Assembly: GCA_963840535.1 (NCBI GenBank)
Contig: CAWIZJ010000056.1
Coordinates: 124,001-188,000 of the forward strand
Direction: 5' to 3'
From: VAZQ01 sp963840535
GTDB taxonomy: Bacteria; Pseudomonadota; Alphaproteobacteria; Rhizobiales; Xanthobacteraceae
Length of the DNA stretch: 64,000 nt
Positions 37,442-46,338 of the stretch are shown one piece after another (positions within the stretch are counted from its first letter, which is position 1; each line of letters starts with the position of its first letter). The translations under genes and the position numbers were made by a program. Below the pieces are notes generated by a model. It did not search any database, was not told where the DNA came from, and worked only from the letters and a program-made list of their open reading frames with translations.

Positions 37442-38428
37442 ATTCGGCGCCGGTTTCTCGCGCTTCTCGGTGGCGCGGCACCCCTATGGCCACGCGTGGT
37501 GCGCGCCCAGCAGGGCGAGCGGATGCGGCGGATCGGTGCGCTCATCACCTCGTCCGCCGACGACCCGCTGTCACAGACCGTCGTCGGAGCGTTCTCGCAG
37601 GGGCTGCAGGAATTGGGTTGGACGTTGGGTCGCAATGTGCGGATCGACTATCGTTGGGCCGCGGTCGACGACGACCGCGTCCGGCGATACGCGGCGGAAT
37701 TGGCCACGCTCGCGCCGGACGTCATCCTCGCCTTCGGCGGCACAGCCTTGCGGGCGTCGCAGCGGGCCGCGCCCACCTTGCCGATCGTGTTCGTGAACAC
37801 CTCCGATCCGGTCGGCGCCGGCTTTGTCGAGAGCCTGGCGCGGCCGGGGGGCAATGCCACCGGTTTCCTCTCCATCGAATACGGTACCAGCACCAAATGG
37901 CTGGAGCTGCTCAAGCAGATCGCGCCACGCGTGACGCGTGCAGCAGTCGTACGGGATTCGGAGGCGGTCGGCGGGGGCGGACAGCTCGGCGCCATCCAGG
38001 GTGTGGCGCCGTCTTTCGGAGTGGAGGTGAGCCCGATCGATGTGCGCGATGCCGCAGGGATCGAGCGGGCCATCTCGGCGTTCGCGCGTGGCGGCAACGG
38101 CGGCTTGATCGTGACGACGAGCAGATTGGCGAGGCACCATCGCGACCTGATCATACCCCTGGCAGCGCGGCACAAGCTGCCCGCGGTCTATCCCAATCGC
38201 TACTACGTCACGGCTGGCGGTTTGATTGCCTATGGAGCCGACTTCATCGAGCAGTTCCGACAGGCCGCCGGCTATGTCGATCGCATCCTGAGAGGGGAGA
38301 AGCCGGCCGATCTGCCGGTGCAGGCGCCGACCCGGTACGAGCTGTTGATCAATCTCAAGACCGCGAAGGCGCTCGGGCTCGACGTCCCGCCGATGCTGCT
38401 CGCTCGCGCCGACGAGATTATCGAATAG
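37442..38428 (+). CDS. ABC_sub_bind-family solute-binding protein, start uncertain
   Basis: A second receptor of the same family: RRIGALITSSADDPLSQTVV, LPIVFVNTSDPVGAGFVESL, ARPGGNATGFLSIEYGTSTK, and the end LLINLKTAKALGLDVP with RADEIIE. The signal peptide RRRFLALLGGAAPLW is in frame from 37445, but its first codon is ATT at 37442. One surplus A in GAATGAATTCGG would restore an ATG overlapping the previous stop. So either an ATT start or a one-base error at the start is likely; a shorter start at 37496 would lose the signal. The two receptors are probably co-transcribed. Confidence 0.8.
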   Translation: MRRRFLALLGGAAPLWPRVVRAQQGERMRRIGALITSSADDPLSQTVVGAFSQGLQELGWTLGRNVRIDYRWAAVDDDRVRRYAAELATLAPDVILAFGGTALRASQRAAPTLPIVFVNTSDPVGAGFVESLARPGGNATGFLSIEYGTSTKWLELLKQIAPRVTRAAVVRDSEAVGGGGQLGAIQGVAPSFGVEVSPIDVRDAAGIERAISAFARGGNGGLIVTTSRLARHHRDLIIPLAARHKLPAVYPNRYYVTAGGLIAYGADFIEQFRQAAGYVDRILRGEKPADLPVQAPTRYELLINLKTAKALGLDVPPMLLARADEIIE

Positions 38429-38604
38429 AGTTGCGCCTCATCAGCCAGTTGAAACAGCCCCGGATGGAAATTGCCTGCAGGTTGAATTCTCCGCATCCCG
38501 ACTGTGTCGTGCCGGCCACAGCGACGCGCTTTCTTCTGCCCGACCGAGCCTTGCACTGCCCGACCTGGATTGACATCCACGAGCCTCCCCTTAGCGTTGA
38601 TCGC

Positions 38605-38773
38605 GACGGTTCCCTTCGGGGATCAAAAGGGAACGCGGTGAGGCGAGCGATCGCCAACTCCGCGGCTGCCCCCGCAACTGTAAGCGGCGAATCCTCCGTC
38701 ATCATGCCACTGGGCTCTCGGGTCCCGGGAAGGCGGCGAAGGATGGCGACCCGCGAGCCAGGAGACCTGCCGT
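38605..38773 (+). promoter_or_regulatory. cobalamin (AdoCbl) riboswitch
   Basis: The conserved aptamer elements appear in order: AGGGAACGCGGTG, the B12-box region GGCTGCCCCCGCAACTGTAA, then GCCACTGGG, GGGAAGGCGG, and the closing GACCCGCGAGCCAGGAGACC. Adenosylcobalamin binding normally blocks expression of uptake genes. About 130 bases separate it from btuB. A hairpin at 38826-38854 (CACCGG...CCGGTG) may be part of the expression platform, perhaps controlling ribosome access. Confidence 0.95.
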
Positions 38774-38905
38774 CGGCCGTGGTCACACGCGAGCATGTCG
38801 GTCGGGGTGTACCGACAGTAGCCGCACCGGTGCATGCGCTCGTGCATCCGGTGAGACTTCGTTCGCGGTGACGTGCCACCGACGTCGCGCCCGAGGTCTC
38901 GTATC

Positions 38906-41013
38906 ATGTACATCATTCCCATCGCGGCTGGCGCCGCCCGCCGCCGCCTGTCGCGGACCGCATTCAGCATCGTCGCATCGTCGATGCTGCTCCCGCTCGT
39001 GGCGCCGCCGGCGCTCGCGCAGCAGACCGCTTCCCCGGACCTGAGCTTGCCGGAGGTCACCGTCTCGCCGCCGGCTCCGCGTCCCCGCCCGGCGGCGCCG
39101 CGGCGGCGCGAGCGCTCGACGACGGCGGGGCGGACGACCGCGCCGGCCGCCGTCACCGCACCGGCCACCGTCGCGGTACCGGCCACCGCGCGCGCCGAAC
39201 GTACCGGTCGTGGTCAGCCCGACCGGCATCGTGACCCCGGAGCGGGATATCGCCAGCTCCGTGACGGTGATAACGGCTGCCGAGATCGAGCGCGAGCAGC
39301 GTCGCACCGTCCCGGATGCGCTGAGCACGGTTCCCGGCCTCAACGTCGTGCAGTCCGGCGGACCGGGCGGCTTCACGTCGGTCTTCATGCGCGGGACCAA
39401 CTCGAACCACGTCAAGGTCCTGATCGACGGCATCGACGCCAGCGATCCCAGCAATCCATCGCGTACGTTCGACTTCGGGCAGCTCCTGACCGCCGATATC
39501 GCGCGCATCGAGGTGCTGCGTGGCCCGCAAAGCGGCCTCTACGGCTCGGAGGCGATCGGCGGCGTGATCTCCATCATCACCAAGAAGGGAGAGGGGCCGG
39601 CCAGGGTCACCGCCACGACCGAGGCAGGCTCGTTCGCAACCTTCAATCAGTATGGCAGCCTGAGCGGGAGCGAGGGGCCGTTCAACTACGCTTTCAACGT
39701 CGCGCACTTCCGCACCGCCAGCACGCCGGTGACCCCGCTCGACCTGCTGCCGCCCGGCCGGCAACGCAACAACGACTCCTACGACAACTGGACCTACTCC
39801 ACCAAGCTCGGTGCCGATGTCACTCCAAATCTCACGTTCAACTGGGTAGGGCGGTTTACCGATGCCACGCTGCTGTTCACCGGCGACGATTTCTCGTCGT
39901 TCCCGGTGTTTCCTGCGGCACAGCAGAGCAAGCAGGCGGTGCACCAGTTCTACCAGCGCTCCGAAGCGGTCTGGTCGCTGTTCGACGGGAGGTTCGTCAA
40001 CTATTTCGGCCTGAACTACACCGACCTCTGGAACTGGCAGAAGGCGCACGATCCGGGAGTGCCCGCCGTCAACAAGGGGGATCGCACCCGGTACGAATGG
40101 CGCGGCGACCTGTTCCTGGCGCCGGGACACGTCCTCCTCCTCGGGCTGCAGGACGAGACCGACCGGCTCGTCACCGAGGAGACCAGCGCACAGACCCGCA
40201 CCACATCCCGCTATGCCGAGTTGCAGACGGAGATCCTCCAGCGCCTCTTCTTCGTGGCCAATGTTCGATACGACCACAACGATGCGTTCGGCCCGGCCAC
40301 GACCTTCCGGCTCGCGCCGGCGGTCATCGTCCCGGTGACCGAGACAAAGCTCAAGACCACCTATGGCACCGGTTTCAAGGCGCCGACGCTCAGCCAGCTC
40401 TATGTCGACTTTCCGGACTTCAATTTCTTCGGCAATCCGAATCTGCGGCCGGAAGAGAGCATCGGCTATGACTACGGGTTCGAGCAGCCGGTCTTCAACA
40501 ACCGCTTCCGGTTCGGTGTCACGCGCTATTTCAACGACATCACCAACCTCATCCTTCCCAACGCGACGTTCACGTCCTTTACCAACGTGGGCAAGGCCCA
40601 AACGTCGGGCTACGAAGCCTTCGCCTGGGCGGCCGTGACCGACCGCCTGAGCATCCGCACGGACTACACCTATACCAAGGCGATGGACGCGACGCTGGAC
40701 CTCGAGCTGCTGCGGCGGCCGCGGCACAAATACAGTGTCACCGCCACCTGGATCCCCATCGATCAGCTGGTGTTCACGGCAACGTGGCTGCGCGTCAGCG
40801 CGTGGGTCGACGGGAACCGGGATTTCTCGATCCCGCGTCTCATCGCCCCGGGCTATACGGTGGTGAATTTGACTGCGAACTATATCGCCAAATCCGTTCA
40901 CCACGCTCTTTGCCCGCATCGACAACCTGTTCAACGAGGAATATCAGAACCCGACCGGGTTCCTTCGGCCGGGCTTCGGAATTTTCGGGGGGATCCGGCT
41001 CGCGAACCGATAG
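38906..41013 (+). CDS. btuB: TonB-dependent vitamin B12 receptor (two frame breaks)
   Basis: About 702 residues after correction. A signal peptide ending in PALAQQ and a Pro/Arg-rich linker are followed by the plug domain (VPDALSTVPGLNVVQSGGPG, VLRGPQSGLYGSEAIGGVI). A 22-strand-type barrel follows, with FKAPTLSQLYVDFP and a typical last strand (GFGIFGGIRLANR). The frame changes near 39198 and near 40893. It imports cobalamin across the outer membrane with TonB energy; specificity is inferred from the riboswitch and the btuFCD genes downstream. Confidence 0.9.
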
Positions 41014-41019
41014 AGGGAC

Positions 41020-41928
41020 ATGACGGCCGGGATACAAGCGGGTTCGACGAGGGGACGGCAGACGGACGGCCGTCGTTGCCTCGCTTTTGCGATCGTGATG
41101 CTGCTCGCCACGGCACCGCAGCCGCACGCCGCCGAAGCCCACGGCAAGCCCACGCGCATCGTTTCCCTCAACATGTGTGCCGACGAGCTCGTCCTGCGGC
41201 TCGCCGATCGGCAGAACGTCGCGTCGGTCACCTGGCTGTCGCGTGACCCCAAGAGCTCGAACGTGGCCGAGCTCGCCGCCCGCATTCCGATCAACCACGG
41301 CCTCGCGGAAGAGATCATTCCCCTGACGCCCGACCTTGTCGTTGCCGGCATTCATACGGCGCGGACCGCGGTCGCGATGGTCAGGCGCGTCGGTATGCCG
41401 CTCGAGGAGCTCGATGTTCCGAAGAATCTGGAGGAGGTCCGCGCGCAGATCCGCCGGGTGGCCGGGCTGGTAGGCGAGCAGGCCAGGGGAGAGGATCTCG
41501 TCGTCGGCATCGACCAGGCGCTCGCCTCGCTCCCGCCGACCCCGCCGTCGGCCAGGCCGCGCGCGATCGTGCTCAACCCCAACGGCGTGACGGTGGGCAG
41601 GGGAACGCTGGTCGACGAGATCATGACGCGAGCCGGACTCGTCAACGTTGCCGCGGAGCTCGACCTCGACAGCTACGGACAGGTCCCATTGGAAGCGGTG
41701 GTGGCCAACGCGATCGATGTGCTGATTGTCAGCTCGAGCCGCGACGGACCGCCCTCGCTCGCCACCGAGATCCTGCGTCATCCCGCGCTCTCCGCACTCT
41801 CGGACCGCACCCGCGTTGTCGTCATGCCGGGGCGGCTGTGGAGCTGCGGCGGACCGGCTGTGGTCGAGGCGATCGAGCGGCTCATGCGGGTCGCCGGCGA
41901 GGCTCGAAGCGAGGCGCCCGGGCGATGA
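41020..41928 (+). CDS. btuF: periplasmic cobalamin-binding protein
   Basis: 302 residues with a signal peptide (CLAFAIVMLLATAPQPHAAEA) and the class III binding-protein fold: RIVSLNMCADELVLRLADRQ, then LTPDLVVAGIHT, and LVDEIMTRAGLVNVAAEL in the C-lobe. It delivers B12 to the BtuCD importer. It starts seven bases after btuB stops, and its own stop overlaps the btuC start (ATGA), so the genes are translationally coupled. The family also includes haem and siderophore binders; B12 is chosen from the riboswitch. Confidence 0.9.
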   Translation: MTAGIQAGSTRGRQTDGRRCLAFAIVMLLATAPQPHAAEAHGKPTRIVSLNMCADELVLRLADRQNVASVTWLSRDPKSSNVAELAARIPINHGLAEEIIPLTPDLVVAGIHTARTAVAMVRRVGMPLEELDVPKNLEEVRAQIRRVAGLVGEQARGEDLVVGIDQALASLPPTPPSARPRAIVLNPNGVTVGRGTLVDEIMTRAGLVNVAAELDLDSYGQVPLEAVVANAIDVLIVSSSRDGPPSLATEILRHPALSALSDRTRVVVMPGRLWSCGGPAVVEAIERLMRVAGEARSEAPGR

Positions 41929-42956
41929 TGCATGGCCTGGCCGGCGAAACGTCGGAGCAGACGCCCGTGTTGCGGCAAGGCCCGCTCGTCGCCTGCTTGT
42001 CCATCCTCGTGGTGATCCTCCTCGGAGCATCGCTCGCGATCGGGTACGTGTCGCTCGACTTGTGGCAGGCCACCCGTGACGCCTTCCGCGGGGAGAAGAC
42101 GCTGGCCGCGCTCGTCCTCGTGGAGCTGCGGCTGCCGCGCGCGCTGCTCGGCTGCTTCGTCGGGTTCAGTCTCGGCATCACCGGGGCGGCCCTGCAGGGG
42201 CTGATGCGCAACCCGCTTGCCGAACCCGGCATCATCGGCATTTCGGGAGCCGCGGCGTTCGGTGCCGTCGTGGTGTTCTATTTCGGGCTGGCCGGTGCGT
42301 TGTCCCTGGCGCTGCCGCTCGGCGGCATCGCCGGTGCGGCGGCGGCCACGCTCGTGCTTTACGGCTTGTCCGCCCGCGGCGCCGGCACGATGACCCTCGT
42401 CCTTGCCGGTGTCGCCATCAGCAGCTTCGCCGGGGCGCTGACCTCGCTCGCGCTCAACCTGTCGCCCAATCCGTATGCGGTGACCGAGATCGTGTTCTGG
42501 CTGCTGGGTTCGCTGGCGGACCGCAGCCTGCCCTATGTCGGGCTGGTCCTGCCCCTGATGGTGCTGGGCTGGGGCCTGCTCGTCACCTCCGGCCCCGCGC
42601 TCGACGGATTGACGCTGGGAGAGGATACCGCCAGGAGCCTGGGTGTCGATCTCGATCGGTTGCGGCTCAAGCTCATCGCCGGGACGGCGCTCGCGGTCGG
42701 CAGTGCCGTCGCGGTCACCGGTGCGATCGGGTTCGTCGGCCTGGTGGTTCCGCATTTGCTGCGGCCGCTGGTGGGCCACCAGCCCGGCCGCCTTCTGCTC
42801 GTGAGCGGGCTCGGTGGCGCGGCTTTGACGCTCGCCGCCGACATCGGCATCCGGCTTTTGCCCATCCGCCCGGAGCTCAAGCTCGGCGTCGTTACCGCCA
42901 TCATCGGTGCGCCGTTCCTGTTCGGCCTGATCTATCGGCTGCGGGAGGAAGCATGA
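41925..42956 (+). CDS. btuC: cobalamin ABC transporter permease (FecCD family)
   Basis: 343 residues with about ten membrane helices. FecCD-family landmarks: ELRLPRALLGCFVGFSLGIT, GAALQGLMRNPLAEPGIIGI, the ATPase-coupling region TLGEDTARSLGVDLDRLRLK, and GAIGFVGLVVPHLLRPLVGH. It forms the inner-membrane channel with two BtuD ATPases. ATG at 41925 (or 41928) overlaps the btuF stop, and its end overlaps the btuD start. Confidence 0.93.
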   Translation: MMHGLAGETSEQTPVLRQGPLVACLSILVVILLGASLAIGYVSLDLWQATRDAFRGEKTLAALVLVELRLPRALLGCFVGFSLGITGAALQGLMRNPLAEPGIIGISGAAAFGAVVVFYFGLAGALSLALPLGGIAGAAAATLVLYGLSARGAGTMTLVLAGVAISSFAGALTSLALNLSPNPYAVTEIVFWLLGSLADRSLPYVGLVLPLMVLGWGLLVTSGPALDGLTLGEDTARSLGVDLDRLRLKLIAGTALAVGSAVAVTGAIGFVGLVVPHLLRPLVGHQPGRLLLVSGLGGAALTLAADIGIRLLPIRPELKLGVVTAIIGAPFLFGLIYRLREEA

Positions 42957-43759
42957 TGGAAATCGAGGCGAGGGACCTCGTCGTGCGGTTTGGTTCGGCG
43001 GCGCTGTTCGAGGGTGTCGACCTCGCCGTCCGTGGCGGCGAGATGATCGGCCTCGTGGGCCCGAACGGCTCCGGCAAGACGACGTTGTTGCGAATACTCG
43101 CCAACCTTCGTGCGCCCGAAGGCGGCCGGGTGCTCTATGACGGGAGAACCGCGGCCGAGCTCGGAGTGCGGGAGCTGGCTCGCCGCATCGCCTATCTGGC
43201 GCAGGGGGGAACGGTGCACTGGCCCATGCGGGTCGAAGCCGTGGTCGCGCTCGGCCGCCTGCCGCACCGGCGGCCATTCCGCGATCTCGATGCGAGCGAC
43301 CGCAGGGCAATCGAGCATGCGATGCTGGCGACCGACGTGGTTTCGCTGCGGGAAAGGACCATGGAGCAGGTTTCCGGTGGCGAGCGGATGCGGATCCTCC
43401 TGGCGCGCGCGCTGGCGGTGGATGCGAGCGTGCTGCTGGCGGATGAGCCGATCCTGGCGCTCGATCCCTTGCATCAGCTTCAGGCGATGGAGCTGCTGCG
43501 GAGCGCAGCCCGCAAGGGGTGCGGCGTCGTCGTGGTGCTGCACGATCTGGCGCTGGCGGCTCGCTTCTGCGATCGGTTGATGCTGCTCGCCGAAAGGAGG
43601 ATGCTCGCCGAGGGGCCGCCGTCGCGGGTTCTCACCGACGACCACATCGGTCGCGCCTATGGCGTCGCGGTGGTTCGCGGCGAGCGCGACGGGGTGCCGT
43701 TCCTGTTGCCGTGGAGGCCGCTCCCAGGTCCGGAGGAGAGCAGGGGAGGACAGCCGTGA
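42953..43759 (+). CDS. btuD: cobalamin ABC transporter ATP-binding protein
   Basis: 268 residues. Walker A is GPNGSGKTTLLRI, the Q-loop lies in IAYLAQGGTV, the signature is VSGGERMRILLARAL, Walker B is VLLADEPILALD, and the H-loop is VVVLHDLAL. It powers B12 import through BtuC. The signature has GGER in place of the common GGQ/E-R variants, well within family limits. It overlaps the genes on both sides (ATGATG at the start, GTGA at the end). Confidence 0.93.
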   Translation: MMEIEARDLVVRFGSAALFEGVDLAVRGGEMIGLVGPNGSGKTTLLRILANLRAPEGGRVLYDGRTAAELGVRELARRIAYLAQGGTVHWPMRVEAVVALGRLPHRRPFRDLDASDRRAIEHAMLATDVVSLRERTMEQVSGGERMRILLARALAVDASVLLADEPILALDPLHQLQAMELLRSAARKGCGVVVVLHDLALAARFCDRLMLLAERRMLAEGPPSRVLTDDHIGRAYGVAVVRGERDGVPFLLPWRPLPGPEESRGGQP

Positions 43760-44757
43760 GCAGTTTCGACTTCCTTGCTGCGCAGATGGCCGACCACGAA
43801 ACGGGCTGGAGCCTGGGAACGTTTGGCGCCATCGCCGAGTTCACGCGAGATCCGGACGAGCCGACGACACTGTCCCGCACCGGCACGTGTCTCGCCGCGG
43901 TGACTGCGCGCGGCGGCGTTCGCGTCGAGCCGTGCGAGGGCATGCGGCTGTTCGCTTCCGAGACCACGACCCGCGAGAGCTGGAACCACCGCATCGCGTT
44001 GTGCCTGCCCGAGGACGCGTGCGCGATGAACCGCAGGGCCGTGCTCACCGAGCTCGGACCGGATACGGCGGCGCTGCGTGAGCAGGATCGGGGGGCGGCG
44101 CTGTTCGATCTCGGCCTCGATGCGCTGCAGGCGGACCTGTGCGTGCGCGTGGCCGATCAGGAGGTGGCCGCCCAGCTGCGCTCGCATTGCGGATGGGCGC
44201 TGTTCGCGCCGGGCAATCCGGCGATCCGGGTGATCCTCGCCGCGAGCCCCCATCGGGTGTTTGTGAGCCGGCTGGGACGCATCGAGGTGTTCCAGCCGAT
44301 CCCGGCCGCCGAAGGCTCCAGCCCCGACGGACCGCACACCCACGTGCTGCCGAAGCTGCTCGCGCATCGGCGGGCACATGCGGCCACCGAGCAGGTCCCG
44401 GACGGCTTCATCCCGTGTGCCCATCTCTATCCCGCTCACCCGGCGAAGGACGCGTCTGGCCGCGCTCGTCCGTTCGACGGGGCGCGTCACGACGCATTCC
44501 AGCAGATGCTGCGGGATTTCGGCGATCCCCGAACTCGTACGCCCTCAAGCAGCGCGTGTTCGCGGCGGTGGCCGCCGGGGAGGATCCCTCCGTCCTCGCA
44601 TTTTCGAGCGATCGCTTCATGCGGACGAATGTGCGGATCGCGCTGCGGCAGCTCGAGGCGGCGAACGTCGCCTTGCCGTCGCTCGCGCGGTGGCTGGCGC
44701 GCTCACGAGCGTCCGGGTCCGATCGACACCGAGCATATCGCCGACGGGCCCGATTGA
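43756..44757 (+). CDS. uncharacterised protein, fifth gene of the B12 uptake operon (two frame breaks)
   Basis: About 333 residues, starting at a GTG that overlaps the btuD stop. It reads SSFDFLAAQMADHETGWSLG, then a conserved-looking core (TREAWNH-like TRESWNHRIALCLP, ALREQDRGAALFDLGLDALQ, then VDHTHVLPKLL-like HTHVLPKLLAHRRAHAATEQ) and IPCAHLYPAHPAKD. The last part (SYALKQRVFAAVAAGEDPSV and NVRIALRQLEAANVALPSLA) is in another frame, with breaks near 44527 and 44700. There is no signal peptide or membrane segment, so it is cytoplasmic. The conserved His and Cys residues could bind metal or the corrin. Its function is unknown but its coupling to btuD ties it to B12. Confidence 0.7.
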   Translation: MSSFDFLAAQMADHETGWSLGTFGAIAEFTRDPDEPTTLSRTGTCLAAVTARGGVRVEPCEGMRLFASETTTRESWNHRIALCLPEDACAMNRRAVLTELGPDTAALREQDRGAALFDLGLDALQADLCVRVADQEVAAQLRSHCGWALFAPGNPAIRVILAASPHRVFVSRLGRIEVFQPIPAAEGSSPDGPHTHVLPKLLAHRRAHAATEQVPDGFIPCAHLYPAHPAKDASGRARPFDGARHDAFQQMLRDFGDPRTRTPSSSACSRRWPPGRIPPSSHFRAIASCGRMCGSRCGSSRRRTSPCRRSRGGWRAHERPGPIDTEHIADGPD

Positions 44758-44863
44758 GTGCAGTCCATCGGCCGTGGTTCCGCCGTGGTTCGCAGCCGCA
44801 CCACGCAGGCAACCGGATATGCTACCGTCCCCTCCGTCCGCCCCGAGCCAGGAGGTCCGACCA

Positions 44864-45880
44864 ATGCGACGGCGTGAGCTCATCACGCTCATGGGCGGGG
44901 CATGGTGGCCACTGGCCGCTTGCCGCCTTGGCCCAGCCGCCGGCGATGCCGGTGATCGGCAGTGCTCAGCGCCAGATCGCCCGACGATAGCTCGCATCTG
45001 GTCGCCGCGTTCCGGAAGGGACTTGGGCGAGAAGCGGCTTGATCGAGGGCCAGAACGTGACGATCGAATATGCGGTGGGCCGGTCGGTCACTACGACCAG
45101 CTGCCGGCTATGGCGGCGGAATTCGCTCGCCGGCCCGTGGCGGTCTCTTGCGACCGGTGGTGAAGCGCCGCCGCGTTGGCGGCCAAGGCTGCAACTGCGA
45201 CAATTCCCATCGTCTTCGCCATCGGCGGCGACCCGGTCAGGTTGGGGCTCGCGGCGAGCTTCACCGTGCCGGGCGGAAACGTCGACCGGCGATGAAGTCT
45301 CCTGCCGGATGCGCTGGAGCCGAAGCGGCGTCGGGCTATTGCGCCGAGCTGGTGCCGCAGGCGACGGTCGATCGGCCTGTCTGCTCGAACCCGAACATCC
45401 CGCCGTCCCAGGCTCAGCTGAAGGACAGTAGAGAGAGCGCGGCACGCACGGTAAGCCTGCGAGATTCACGTCGTTGCGGGCGAACACCGAGCGCGAGCTC
45501 GACGCGAGCTGTTCGAGACGCATCGCCCGCGAGCGCGTCGAGTGCGCTCTCGGTCGCCGCTTCTGCGTTCTTCGATCCTCCGTCGCGAGCAAGCTTGTGA
45601 GCTTGGCCGCGCGCCATGCGGTGCCCGCGATGTACCATTTCTACGCGAATTTGCCGAGGCGGGCGGCCTGATGAGTTACGGCGATCGAGTGCTGCCGACG
45701 TGTATCGCCAGGTGGGTGTCTACGCCGGCCGGGTGCTCAAGGGAACGCAGGCCGCGCCGACCTGCCGGTGATGCAGGCAAGTAAGATCGAGCTCGATGAT
45801 CAATCTGAAGACCGCCAAGGGACTTGGCCTCGATGTGCCGCTAGGGCTGCTCCGCGGGCGCCGACGAGGTGATCGAGTGA
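44864..45880 (+). pseudogene. ABC_sub_bind-family receptor, heavily frame-broken
   Basis: A strong AGGAGGTCC precedes the ATG at 44864 and a normal start MRRRELITLMGGAWWPLAA. Family pieces then appear in rotating frames: RLIEGQNVTIEYAVG-like GLIEGQNVTIEYAVG, HYDQLPAMAAEFARRPV, AASFTVPGGNV, AARHAVPAMYHF, EAGGLMSYGDR, and MINLKTAKGLGLDVPLGLL before a TGA at 45878-45880. I count at least eight frame changes over 1 kb, far more than in neighbours, so real decay is likely here even if some are read errors. Full length is retained. Confidence 0.75.
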
Positions 45881-46092
45881 TTCATGTGGGTCTCGGAGTG
45901 CGTCGTCGGTTGCAGCGCACTATCCACGTGCCCGCATTGCGGACACTCGTACACGATCAGGCCCGGCTCGTGCAGAACGGGCGCGATGGTGAACAGCTCG
46001 ACCATCTGCGGGGCTCCACACGATGCACAAGCCGGCAAATCGGCGCGATTGATGTGCTCTTCCGACACGGTGTTGCGGCCTGTCCGGTGCAT
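45841..46092 (-). CDS. small two-CxxC zinc-ribbon protein
   Basis: 83 residues. ACASCGAPQMVELFTIAPV and VYECPQCGHVDSAL hold two CxxC knuckles about 30 residues apart, the pattern of a small zinc ribbon. The N-terminus MHRTGRNTVSEEHINRADLP is polar. The last 15 codons overlap, on the other strand, the end of the decayed receptor, so the native stop may have been lost. Proteins of this type are common and uncharacterised in Hyphomicrobiales. Confidence 0.65.
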   Translation of the reverse strand: MHRTGRNTVSEEHINRADLPACASCGAPQMVELFTIAPVLHEPGLIVYECPQCGHVDSALQPTTHSETHMNHSITSSAPAEQP

Positions 46093-46338
46093 GCGTCTTC
46101 TCCAAGCGCCTCATACGAGGTGCACCTCCCTCGAGGTACAACGCGCCGCAACCGCGTTCGTTGCGCGCCGTCGATCTGTGTACCCTGCCCGCGACACATC
46201 TCGCCGTAGCTCAGGCCGCGTATCCGCTACATTAGAAAACGACGGCCTGAGGCGTGCCATGTTCAGCGGGAACCCGCCTGCTTTCTCGGCTTGATTCGCG
46301 TTACAATGGACGGGGTCTGGACATCGACGGAGGCGCAG

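Noticed and set aside
39153..40934. A 593-codon open frame antisense to btuB
   Set aside because: Composition is Arg/Glu/Val-rich and domain-free, typical of the antisense of a GC-rich gene; btuB is clear on the plus strand.
41778..43310. A 510-codon open frame antisense to btuC and btuD
   Set aside because: It crosses two real genes on the opposite strand and is Gln/Arg-rich without motifs.
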